Program-made: the position numbers and the translations under genes
Shown: piece after piece, positions 52,101 to 63,900 of the stretch
Layout: every line of letters starts with the position of its first letter
Position numbering within the stretch: position 1 is the stretch's first letter
The notes under the pieces: model-generated
Told to the model about the DNA's origin: nothing
The model's input: the letters and a program-made list of their open reading frames with translations, nothing else
The model's database searches: none
Source: Limanda limanda
Lineage: Eukaryota; Chordata; Actinopteri; Pleuronectiformes; Pleuronectidae
Assembly: GCF_963576545.1 (NCBI RefSeq)
Contig: NW_026870532.1
Span: forward strand, 682,001 to 746,000
DNA length: 64,000 nt
Direction: 5' to 3'

Positions 52101-52951
52101 ATGGTACCGATCGATGCGCGCTACCCCATTTAGTGGGGGTAGAGCCTACTTGCAAGTCTCTCCGACCTTCACAAAAAAAGTTATTCAAGAATATCTCTTT
52201 CTCCTATGTGCTTTCATCCCTAACCCTAACCCTAACCCTTCCGAAAGTCGGAGAAGCTCAAGGATGGTACCGATCGATGCGCGCTACCCCATTTAGTGGG
52301 GGTAGAGCCTACTTGCAAGTCTCTCCGACCTTCACAAAAAAAGTTATTCAAGAATATCTCCTCAGATTTGGGGGAATTTCGTCGGTCGACCTCTTCCGAA
52401 GGTCGTACAAGCTCGGGAATGGTACCAATCGATCCGCAGGACCCAAGTTAGTCCAAATGCAACCACTTTCCAAGTCTCTCCGACCTTCACAAAAAAAGTT
52501 ATTCAAGAATATCTCTTTCTCCTATGTGCTTTCATCCCTAACCCTAACCCTAACCCTTCCGAAAGTCGGAGAAGCTCAAGGATGGTACCGATCGATGCGC
52601 TCTACCCCATTTAGTGGGGGTAGAGCCTACTTGCAAGTCTCTCCGACCTTCACAAAAAAAGTTATTCAAGAATATCTCCTCAGATTTGGGGGAATTTCGT
52701 CGGTCGACCTCTTCCGAAGGTCGTACAAGCTTGGGGATGGTACCAATCGATCTGCAGGACCCAAATTAGTCCAGATGCAACCACTTTCCAAGTCTCTCCG
52801 ACCTTCACAAAAAAAGTTATTCAAGAATATCTCTTTCTCCTATGTGCTTTCATCCCTAACCCTAACCCTAACCCTTCCGAAAGTCGGAGAAGCTCAAGGA
52901 TGGTACAGATCTATGCGCACTACCCCATTTAGTGGGGGTAGAGCCTACTTG

Positions 52952-54557
52952 CAAGTCTCTCCGACCTTCACAAAAAAAGTTATTCAAGAATATCTCTTTC
53001 TCCTATGTGCTTTCATCCCTAACCCTAACCCTAACCCTTCCGAAAGTCGGAGAAGCTCAAGGATGGTACCGATCGATGCGCGCTACCCCATTTAGTGGGG
53101 GTAGAGCCTACTTGCAAGTCTCTCCGACCTTCACAAAAAAAGTTATTCAAGAATATCTCCTCAGATTTGGGGGAATTTCGTCGTTCGACCTCTTCCGAAG
53201 GTCGTACAAGCTCGGGGATGGTACCAATCGATCCGCAGGACCCAAATTAGTCCAGATGCAGCCACTTTCCAAGTCTCTCCGACCTTCACAAAAAAAGTTA
53301 TTCAAGAATATCTCTTTCTCCTATGTGCTTTCATCCCTAACCCTAACCCTAACCCTTCCGAAAGTCGGAGAAGCTCAAGGATGGTACCGATCGATGCGCG
53401 CTACCCCATTTAGTGGGGGTAGAGCCTACTTGCAAGTCTCTCCGACCTTCACAAAAAAAGTTATTCAAGAATATCTCTTTCTCCTATGTGCTTTCATCCC
53501 TAACCCTAACCCTAACCCTTCCGAAAGTCGGAGAAGCTCAAGGATGGTACCGATCGATGCGCGCTACCCCATTTAGTGGGGGTAGAGCCTACTTGCAAGT
53601 CTCTCCGACCTTCACAAAAAACGTTATTCAAGAATATCTCTTTCTCCTATGTGCTTTCATCCCTAACCCTAACCCTAACCCTTCCGAAAGTCGGAAAAGC
53701 TCAAGGATGGTACCGATCGATGCGCGCTACCCCATTTAGTGGGGGTAGAGCCTACTTGCAAGTCTCTCCGACCTTCACAAAAAAAGTTATTCAAGAATAT
53801 CTCCTCAGATTTGGGGGAATTTCGTCGGTCGACCTCTTCCGAAGGTCGTACAAGCTCGGGGATGGTACCAATCGATCCGCAGGACCCAAATTAGTCCAGA
53901 TGCAACCACTTTCCAAGTCTCTCCGACCTTCACAAAAAAAGTTATTCAAGAATATCTCTTTCTCCTATGTGCTTTCATCCCTAACCCTAACCCTAACCCT
54001 TCCGAAAGTCGGAGAAGCTCAAGGATGGTACCGATCGATGCGCGCTACCCCATTTAGTGGGGGTAGAGCCTACTTGCAAGTCTCTCCGACTTTCACAAAA
54101 AACGTTATTCAAGAATATCTCCTCAGATTTGGGGGAATTTCGTCGGTCGACCTCTTCCGAAGGTCGTACAAGCTCGGGGATGGTACCAATCGATCCGCAG
54201 GACCCAAATTAGTCCAGATGCAACCACTTTCCAAGTCTCTCCGACCTTCACAAAAAAAGTTATTCAAGAATATCTCTTTCTCCTATGTGCTTTCATCCCT
54301 AACCCTAACCCTAACCCTTCCGAAAGTCGGAGAAGCTCAAGGATGGTACCGATCGATGCGCGCTACCCCATTTAGTGGGGGTAAAGCCTACTTGCAAGTC
54401 TCTCCGACCTTCACAAAAAAAGTTATTCAAGAATATCTCTTTCTCCTATGTGCTTTCATCCCTAACCCTAACCCTAACCCTTCCGAAAGTCGGAGAAGCT
54501 CAAGGATGGTACCGATCGATGCGCGCTACCCCATTTAGTGGGGGTAGAGCCTACTTG
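52952..54557 (+). repeat. 1606-bp higher-order repeat, copy 1 (7 A + 3 B)
   Basis: The unit order matches the following 1606 bp. Shared markers are GTCGTTCGAC in the first B, GATGCAGCC, AAAAAACG and GTCGGAAAAGC. Private changes include GACTTTCAC near 54090 and GGGGTAAAGCC near 54383. Confidence 0.86.
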
Positions 54558-56163
54558 CAAGTCTCTCCGACCTTCACAAAAAAAGTTATTCAAGAATATC
54601 TCTTTCTCCTATGTGCTTTCATCCCTAACCCTAACCCTAACCCTTCCGAAAGTCGGAGAAGCTCAAGGATGGTACCGATCGATGCGCGCTACCCCATTTA
54701 GTGGGGGTAGAGCCTACTTGCAAGTCTCTCCGACCTTCACAAAAAAAGTTATTCAAGAATATCTCCTCAGATTTGGGGGAATTTCGTCGTTCGACCTTCT
54801 CCGAAGGTCGTACAAGCTCGGGGATGGTACCAATCGATCCGCAGGACCCAAATTAGTCCAGATGCAGCCACTTTCCAAGTCTCTCCGACCTTCACAAAAA
54901 AAGTTATTCAAGAATATCTCTTTCTCCTATGTGCTTTCATCCCTAACCCTAACCCTAACCCTTCCGAAAGTCGGAGAAGCTCAAGGATGGTACCGATCGA
55001 TGCGCGCTACCCCATTTAGTGGGGGTAGAGCCTACTTGCAAGTCTCTCCGACCTTCACAAAAAAAGTTATTCAAGAATATCTCTTTCTCCTATGTGCTTT
55101 CATCCCTAACCCTAACCCTAACCCTTCCGAAAGTCGGAGAAGCTCAAGGATGGTACCGATCGATGCGCGCTACCCCATTTAGTGGGGGTAGAGCCTACTT
55201 GCAAGTCTCTCCGACCTTCACAAAAAACGTTATTCAAGAATATCTCTTTCTCCTATGTGCTTTCATCCCTAACCCTAACCCTAACCCTTCCGAAAGTCGG
55301 AAAAGCTCAAGGATGGTACCGATCGATGCGCGCTACCCCATTTAGTGGGGGTAGAGCCTACTTGCAAGTCTCTCCGACCTTCACAAAAAAAGTTATTCAA
55401 GAATATCTCCTCAGATTTGGGGGAATTTCGTCGGTCGACCTCTTCCGAAGGTCGTACAAGCTCGGGGATGGTACCAATCGATCCGCAGGACCCAAATTAG
55501 TCCAGATGCAACCACTTTCCAAGTCTCTCCGACCTTCACAAAAAAAGTTATTCAAGAATATCTCTTTCTCCTATGTGCTTTCATCCCTAACCCTAACCCT
55601 AACCCTTCCGAAAGTCGGAGAAGCTCAAGGATGGTACCGATCGATGCGCGCTACCCCATTTAGTGGGGGTAGAGCCTACTTGCAAGTCTCTCCGACCTTC
55701 ACAAAAAAAGTTATTCAAGAATATCTCCTCAGATTTGGGGGAATTTCGTCGGTCGACCTCTTCCGAAGGTCGTACAAGCTCGGGGATGGTACCAATCGAT
55801 CTGCAGGACCCAAATTAGTCCAGATGCAGCCACTTTCCAAGTCTCTCCGACCTTCACAAAAAAAGTTATTCAAGAATATCTCTTTCTCCTATGTGCTTTC
55901 ATCCCTAACCCTAACCCTAACCCTTCCGAAAGTCGGAAAAGCTCAAGGATGGTACCGATCGATGCGCGCTACCCCATTTAGTGGGGGTAGAGCCTACTTG
56001 CAAGTCTCTCCGACCTTCACAAAAAAAGTTATTCAAGAATATCTCTTTCTCCTATGTGCTTTCATCCCTAACCCTAACCCTAACCCTTCCGAAAGTCGGA
56101 GAAGCTCAAGGATGGTACCGATCGATGCGCGCTACCCCATTTAGTGGGGGTAGAGCCTACTTG
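54558..56163 (+). repeat. 1606-bp higher-order repeat, copy 2 (7 A + 3 B)
   Basis: This is the tandem partner of 52952-54557. It carries a private CTTCTCCGAAGG in place of CTCTTCCGAAGG near 54799, and a GATCTGCAGG B unit with GATGCAGCC near 55800. Confidence 0.85.
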
Positions 56164-56962
56164 CAAGTCTCTCCGACCTTCACAAAAAACGTTATTCAAG
56201 AATATCTCTTTCTCCTATGTGCTTTCATCCCTAACCCTAACCCTAACCCTTCCGAAAGTCGGAGAAGCTCAAGGATGGTACCGATCGATGCGCGCTACCC
56301 CATTTAGTGGGGGTAGAGCCTACTTGCAAGTCTCTCCGACCTTCACAAAAAAAGTTATTCAAGAATATCTCCTCAGATTTGGGGGAATTTCGTCGGTCGA
56401 CCTCTTCCGAAGGTCGTACAAGCTCGGGGATGGTACCAATCGATCCGCAGGACCCAAATTAGTCCAGATGCAACCACTTTCCAAGTCTCTCCGACCTTCA
56501 CAAAAAAAGTTATTCAAGAATATCTCTTTCTCCTATGTGCTTTCATCCCTAACCCTAACCCTAACCCTTCCGAAAGTCGGAGAAGCTCAAGAATGGTACC
56601 GATGGATGCGCGCTACCCCATTTAGTGGGGGTAGAGCCTACTTGCAAGTCTCTCCGACCTTCACAAAAAAAGTTATTCAAGAATATCTCCTCAGATTTGG
56701 GGGAATTTCGTCGGTCGACCTCTTCCGAAGGTCGTACAAGCTCGGGGATGGTACCAATCGATCCGCAGGACCCAAATTAGTCCAGATGCAACCACTTTCC
56801 AAGTCTCTCCGACCTTCACAAAAAAAGTTATTCAAGAATATCTCTTTCTCCTATGTGCTTTCATCCCTAACCCTAACCCTAACCCTTCCGAAAGTCGGAG
56901 AAGCTCAAGGATGGTACCGATCGATGCGCGCTACCCCATTTAGTGGGGGTAGAGCCTACTTG
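55683..56962 (+). repeat. 1280-bp block duplicated at 59694-60973
   Basis: The offset is 4011. It shares the otherwise rare CAAGAATGG plus GATGGATGCG pair (56604 and 60615) and a GTCGGAAAAGC unit. The unit order is B A A A B A B A in both. Confidence 0.84.
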
Positions 56963-59693
56963 CAAGTCTCTCCGACCTTCACAAAAAAAGTTATTCAAGA
57001 ATATCTCCTCAGATTTGGGGGAATTTCGTCGGTCGACCTCTTCCGAAGGTCGTACAAGCTCGGGGATGGTACCAATCGATCCGCAGGACCCAAATTAGTC
57101 CAGATGCAACCACTTTCCAAGTCTCTCCGACCTTCACAAAAAAAGTTATTCAAGAATATCTCTTTCTCCTATGTGCTTTCATCCCTAACCCTAACCCTAA
57201 CCCTTCCGAAAGTCGGAGAAGCTCAAGGATGGTACCGATCGATGCGCGCTACCCCATTTAGTGGGGGTAGAGCCTACTTGCAAGTCTCTCCGACCTTCAC
57301 AAAAAAAGTTATTCAAGAATATCTCTTTCTCCTATGTGCTTTCATCCCTAACCCTAACCCTAACCCTTCCAAAAGTCGGAGAAGCTCAAGGATGGTACCG
57401 ATCGATGCGCGCTACCCCATTTAGTGGGGGTAGAGCCTACTTGCAAGTCTCTCCGACCTTCACAAAAAAAGTTATTCAAGAATATCTCTTTCTCCTATGT
57501 GCTTTCATCCCTAACCCTAACCCTAACCCTTCCGAAAGTCGGAGAAGCTCAAGGATGGTACCGATCGATGCGCGCTACCCCATTTAGTGGGGGTAGAGCC
57601 TACTTGCAAGTCTCTCCGACCTTCACAAAAAAAGTTATTCAAGAATATCTCCTCAGATTTGGGGGAATTTCGTCGTTCGACCTCTTCCGAAGGTCGTACA
57701 AGCTCGGGGATGGTACCAATCGATCCGCAGGACCCAAATTAGTCCAAATGCAGCCACTTTCCAAGTCTCTCCGACCTTCACAAAAAAAGTTATTCAAGAA
57801 TATCTCTTTCTCCTATGTGCTTTCATCCCTAACCCTAACCCTAACCCTTCCGAAAGTCGGAGAAGCTCAAGGATGGTACCGATCGATGCGCGCTACCCCA
57901 TTTAGTGGGGGTAGAGCCTACTTGCAAGTCTCTCCGACCTTCACAAAAAAAGTTATTCAAGAATATCTCTTTCTCCTATGTGCTTTCATCCCTAACCCTA
58001 ACCCTAACCCTTCCGAAAGTCGGAGAAGCTCAAGGATAGTACCGATCGATGCGCGCTACCCCATTTAGTGGGGGTAGAGCCTACTTGCAAGTCTCTCCGA
58101 CCTTCACAAAAAACGTTATTCAAGAATATCTCTTTCTCCTATGTGCTTTCATCCCTAACCCTAACCCTAACCCTTCCGAAAGTCGGAGAAGCTCAAGGAT
58201 GGTACCGATCGATGCGCGCTACCCCATTTAGTGGGGGTAGAGCCTACTTGCAAGTCTCTCCGACCTTCACAAAAAAAGTTATTCAAGAATATCTCCTCAG
58301 ATTTGGGGGAATTTCGTCGTTCGACCTCTTCCGAAGGTCGTACAAGCTCGGGGATGGTACCAATCGATCCGCAGGACCCAAATTAGTCCAGATGCAGCCA
58401 CTTTCCAAGTCTCTCCGACCTTCACAAAAAAAGTTATTCAAGAATATCTCTTTCTCCTATGTGCTTTCATCCCTAACCCTAACCCTAACCCTTCCGAAAG
58501 TCGGAGAAGCTCAAGGATGGTACCGATCGATGCGCGCTACCCCATTTAGTGGGGGTAGAGCCTACTTGCAAGTCTCTCCGACCTTCACAAAAAAAGTTAT
58601 TCAAGAATATCTCTTTCTCCTATGTGCTTTCATCCCTAACCCTAACCCTAACCCTTCCGAAAGTCGGAGAAGCTCAAGGATGGTACCGATCGATGCGCGC
58701 TACCCCATTTAGTGGGGGTAGAGCCTACTTGCAAGTCTCTCCGACCTTCACAAAAAACGTTATTCAAGAATATCTCTTTCTCCTATGTGCTTTCATCCCT
58801 AACCCTAACCCTAACCCTTCCGAAAGTCGGAGAAGCTCAAGGATGGTACCGATCGATGCGCGCTACCCCATTTAGTGGGGGTAGAGCCTACTTGCAAGTC
58901 TCTCCGACCTTCACAAAAAAAGTTATTCAAGAATATCTCCTCAGATTTGGGGGAATTTCGTCGGTCGACCTCTTCCGAAGGTCGTACAAGCTCGGGGATG
59001 GTACCAATCGATCCGCAGGACCCAAATTAGTCCAGATGCAACCACTTTCCAAGTCTCTCCGACCTTCACAAAAAAAGTTATTCAAGAATATCTCTTTCTC
59101 CTATGTGCTTTCATCCCTAACCCTAACCCTAACCCTTCCGAAAGTCGGAGAAGCTCAAGGATGGTACCGATCGATGCGCGCTACCCCATTTAGTGGGGGT
59201 AGAGCCTACTTGCAAGTCTCTCCGACCTTCACAAAAAAAGTTATTCAAGAATATCTCCTCAGATTTGGGGGAATTTCGTCGGTCGACCTCTTCCGAAGGT
59301 CGTACAAGCTCGGGGATGGTACCAATCGATCCGCAGGACCCAAATTAGTCCAGATGCAACCACTTTCCAAGTCTCTCCGACCTTCACAAAAAAAGTTATT
59401 CAAGAATATCTCTTTCTCCTATGTGCTTTCATCCCTAACCCTAACCCTAACCCTTCCGAAAGTCGGAGAAGCTCAAAGATGGTACCGATCGATGCGCGCT
59501 ACCCCATTTAGTGGGGGTAGAGCCTACTTGCAAGTCTCTCCGACCTTCACAAAAAAAGTTATTCAAGAATATCTCTTTCTCCTATGTGCTTTCATCCCTA
59601 ACCCTAACCCTAACCCTTCCGAAAGTCGGAGAAGCTCAAGGATGGTACCGATCGATGCGCGCTACCCCATTTAGTGGGGGTAGAGCCTACTTG

Positions 59694-60973
59694 CAAGTCT
59701 CTCCGACCTTCACAAAAAAAGTTATTCAAGAATATCTCCTCAGATTTGGGGGAATTTCGTCGGTCGACCTCTTCCGAAGGTCGTACAAGCTCGGGGATGG
59801 TACCAATCGATCTGCAGGACCCAAATTAGTCCAGATGCAGCCACTTTCCAAGTCTCTCCGACCTTCACAAAAAAAGTTATTCAAGAATATCTCTTTCTCC
59901 TATGTGCTTTCATCCCTAACCCTAACCCTAACCCTTCCGAAAGTCGGAAAAGCTCAAGGATGGTACCGATCGATGCGCGCTACCCCATTTAGTGGGGGTA
60001 GAGCCTACTTGCAAGTCTCTCCGACCTTCACAAAAAAAGTTATTCAAGAATATCTCTTTCTCCTATGTGCTTTCATCCCTAACCCTAACCCTAACCCTTC
60101 CGAAAGTCGGAGAAGCTCAAGGATGGTACCGATCGATGCGCGCTACCCCATTTAGTGGGGGTAGAGCCTACTTGCAAGTCTCTCCGACCTTCACAAAAAA
60201 CGTTATTCAAGAATATCTCTTTCTCCTATGTGCTTTCATCCCTAACCCTAACCCTAACCCTTCCGAAAGTCGGAGAAGCTCAAGGATGGTACCGATCGAT
60301 GCGCGCTACCCCATTTAGTGGGGGTAGAGCCTACTTGCAAGTCTCTCCGACCTTCACAAAAAAAGTTATTCAAGAATATCTCCTCAGATTTGGGGGAATT
60401 TCGTCGGTCGACCTCTTCCGAAGGTCGTACAAGCTCGGGGATGGTACCAATCGATCCGCAGGACCCAAATTAGTCCAGATGCAACCACTTTCCAAGTCTC
60501 TCCGACCTTCACAAAAAAAGTTATTCAAGAATATCTCTTTCTCCTATGTGCTTTCATCCCTAACCCTAACCCTAACCCTTCCGAAAGTCGGAGAAGCTCA
60601 AGAATGGTACCGATGGATGCGCGCTACCCCATTTAGTGGGGGTAGAGCCTACTTGCAAGTCTCTCCGACCTTCACAAAAAAAGTTATTCAAGAATATCTC
60701 CTCAGATTTGGGGGAATTTCGTCGGTCGACCTCTTCCGAAGGTCGTACAAGCTCGGGGATGGTACCAATCGATCCGCAGGACCCAAATTAGTCCAGATGC
60801 AACCACTTTCCAAGTCTCTCCGACCGTCACAAAAAAAGTTATTCAAGAATATCTCTTTCTCCTATGTGCTTTCATCCCTAACCCTAACCCTAACCCTTCC
60901 GAAAGTCGGAGAAGCTCAAGGATGGTACCTATCGATGCGCGCTACCCCATTTAGTGGGGGTAGAGCCTACTTG
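59694..60973 (+). repeat. Second copy of the 1280-bp block
   Basis: This matches 55683-56962. It gains private GACCGTCAC (near 60825) and GTACCTATCG (near 60929) changes. Those recur together near 61625 and 61728 and again near 63711 and 63816, so this copy was itself a source for later duplications toward the right end. Confidence 0.83.
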
Positions 60974-63900
60974 CAAGTCTCTCCGACCTTCACAAAAAAA
61001 GTTATTCAAGAATATCTCTTTCTCCTATGTGCTTTCATCCCTAACCCTAACCCTAACCCTTCCGAAAGTCGGAGAAGCTCAAGGATGGTACCAATCGATG
61101 CGCGCTACCCCATTTAGTGGGGGTAGAGCCTACTTGCAAGTCTCTCCGACCTTCACAAAAAAAGTTATTCAAGAATATCTCCTCAGATTTGGGGGAATTT
61201 CGTCGGTCGACCTCTTCCGAAGGTCGTACAAGCTCGGGGATGGTACCAATCGATCCGCAGGACCCAAATTAGTCCAGATGCAACCACTTTCCAAGTCTCT
61301 TCGACCTTCACAAAAAAAGTTATTCAAGAATATCTCTTTCTCCTATGTGCTTTCATCCCTAACCCTAACCCTAACCCTTCCGAAAGTCGGAGAAGCTCAA
61401 GGATGGTACCGATCGATGCGCGCAACCCCATTTAGTGGGGGTAGAGCCTACTTGCAAGTCTCTCCGACCTTCACAAAAAAAGTTATTCAAGAATATCTCC
61501 TCAGATTTGGGGGAATTTCGTCGGTCGACCTCTTCCGAAGGTCGTACAAGCTCGGGGATGGTACCAATCGATCCGCAGGACCCAAATTAGTCCAGATGCA
61601 ACCACTTTCCAAGTCTCTCCGACCGTCACAAAAAAAGTTATTCAAGAATATCTCTTTCTCCTATGTGCTTTCATCCCTAACCCTAACCCTAACCCTTCCG
61701 AAAGTCGGAGAAGCTCAAGGATGGTACCTATCGATGCGCGCTACCCCATTTAGTGGGGGTAGAGCCTACTTGCAAGTCTCTCCGACCTTCACAAAAAAAG
61801 TTATTCAAGAATATCTCTTTCTCCTATGTGCTTTCATCCCTAACCCTAACCCTAACCCTTCCGAAAGTCGGAGAAGCTCAAGGATGGTACCTATCGATGC
61901 GCGCTACCCCATTTAGTGGGGGTAGAGCCTACTTGCAAGTCTCTCCGACCTTCACAAAAAAAGGTATTCAAGAATATCTCTTTCTCCTATGTGCTTTCAT
62001 CCCTAACCCTAACCCTAACCCTTCCGAAAGTCGGAGAAGCTCAAGGATGGTACCGATCGATGCGCGCTACCCCATTTAGTGGGGGTAGAGCCTACTTGCA
62101 AGTCTCTCCGACCTTCACAAAAAAAGTTATTCAAGAATATCTCCTCAGATTTGGGGGAATTTCGTCGGTCGACCTCTTCCGAAGGTCGTACAAGCTCGGG
62201 GATGGTACCAATCGATCCGCAGATCCCAAATTAGTCCAGATGCAACCACTTTCCAAGTCTCTCCGACCTTCACAAAAAAAGTTATTCAAGAATATCTCTT
62301 TCTCCTATGTGCTTTCATCCCTAACCCTAACCCTAACCCTTCCGAAAGTCGGAGAAGCTCAAGGATGGTACCGATCGATGCGCGCTACCCCATTTAGTGG
62401 GGGTATAGCCTACTTGCAAGTCTCTCCGACCTTCACAAAAAAAGTTATTCAAGAATATCTCCTCAGATTTGGGGGAATTTCGTCGGTCGACCTCTTCCGA
62501 AGGTCGTACAAGCTCGGGGATGGTACCAATCGATCCGCAGGACCCAAATTAGTCCAGATGCAACCACTTTCCAAGTCTCTCCGACCTTCACAAAAAAAGT
62601 TATTCAAGAATATCTCTTTCTCCTATGTGCTTTCATCCCTAACCCTAACCCTAACCCTTCCGAAAGTCGGAGAAGCTCAAGGATGGTACCGATCGATGCG
62701 CGCTACCCCATTTAGTGGGGGTAGAGCCTACTTGCAAGTCTCTCCAACCTTCACAAAAAAAGTTATTCAAGAATATCTCTTTCTCCTATGTGCTTTCATC
62801 CCTAACCCTAACCCTAACCCTTCCAAAAGTCGGAGAAGCTCAAGGATGGTACCGATCGATGCGCGCTACCCCATTTAGTGGGGGTAGAGCCTACTTGCAA
62901 GTCTCTCCGACCTTCACAAAAAAAGTTATTCAAGAATATCTCTTTCTCCTATGTGCTTTCATCCCTAACCCTAACCCTAACCCTTCCGAAAGTCGGAGAA
63001 GCTCAAGGATGGTACCGATCGATGCGCGCTACCCCATTTAGTGGGGGTAGAGCCTACTTGCAAGTCTCTCCGACCTTCACAAAAAAAGTTATTCAAGAAT
63101 ATCTCTTTCTCCTATGTGCTTTCATCCCTAACCCTAACCCTAACCCTTCCGAAAGTCGGAGAAGCTCAAGGATGGTACCGATCGATGCGCGCAACCCCAT
63201 TTAGTGGGGGTAGAGCCTACTTGCAAGTCTCTCCGACCTTCACAAAAAAAGTTATTCAAGAATATCTCCTCAGATTTGGGGGAATTTCGTCGGTCGACCT
63301 CTTCCGAAGGTCGTACAAGCTCGGGGATGGTACCAATCGATCCGCAGGACCCAAATTAGTCCAGATGCAACCACTTTCCAAGTCTCTCCGACCTTCAAAA
63401 AAAAAGTTATTCAAGAATATCTCTTTCTCCTATGTGCTTTCATCCCTAACCCTAACCCTAACCCTTCCGAAAGTCGGAGAAGCTCAAGGATGGTACCGAT
63501 CGATGCGCGCTACCCCATTTAGTGGGGGTAGAGCCTACTTGCAAGTCTCTCCGACCTTCACAAAAAAAGTTATTCAAGAATATCTCCTCAGATTTGGGGG
63601 AATTTCGTCGGTCGACCTCTTCCGAAGGTCGTACAAGCTCGGGGATGGTACCAATCGATCCGCAGGACCCAAATTAGTCCAGATGCAACCACTTTCCAAG
63701 TCTCTCCGACCGTCACAAAAAAAGTTATTCAAGAATATCTCTTTCTCCTATGTGCTTTCATCCCTAACCCTAACCCTAACCCTTCCGAAAGTCGGAGAAG
63801 CTCAAGGATGGTACCTATCGATGCGCGCTACCCCATTTAGTGGGGGTAGAGCCTACTTGCAAGTCTCTCCGACCTTCACAAAAAAAGTTATTCAAGAATA

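Noticed and set aside
40..63204. Hundreds of overlapping plus-strand open frames of 60-426 codons, many starting at GTG in TTTAGTGGGGG
   Set aside because: They are the same repeat read in shifted frames, overlap each other heavily, translate the telomeric block as NPNPNP or TLTLTL, start mostly at GTG and vanish or lengthen with monomer order. No known domain, upstream signal or codon-level constraint is visible.
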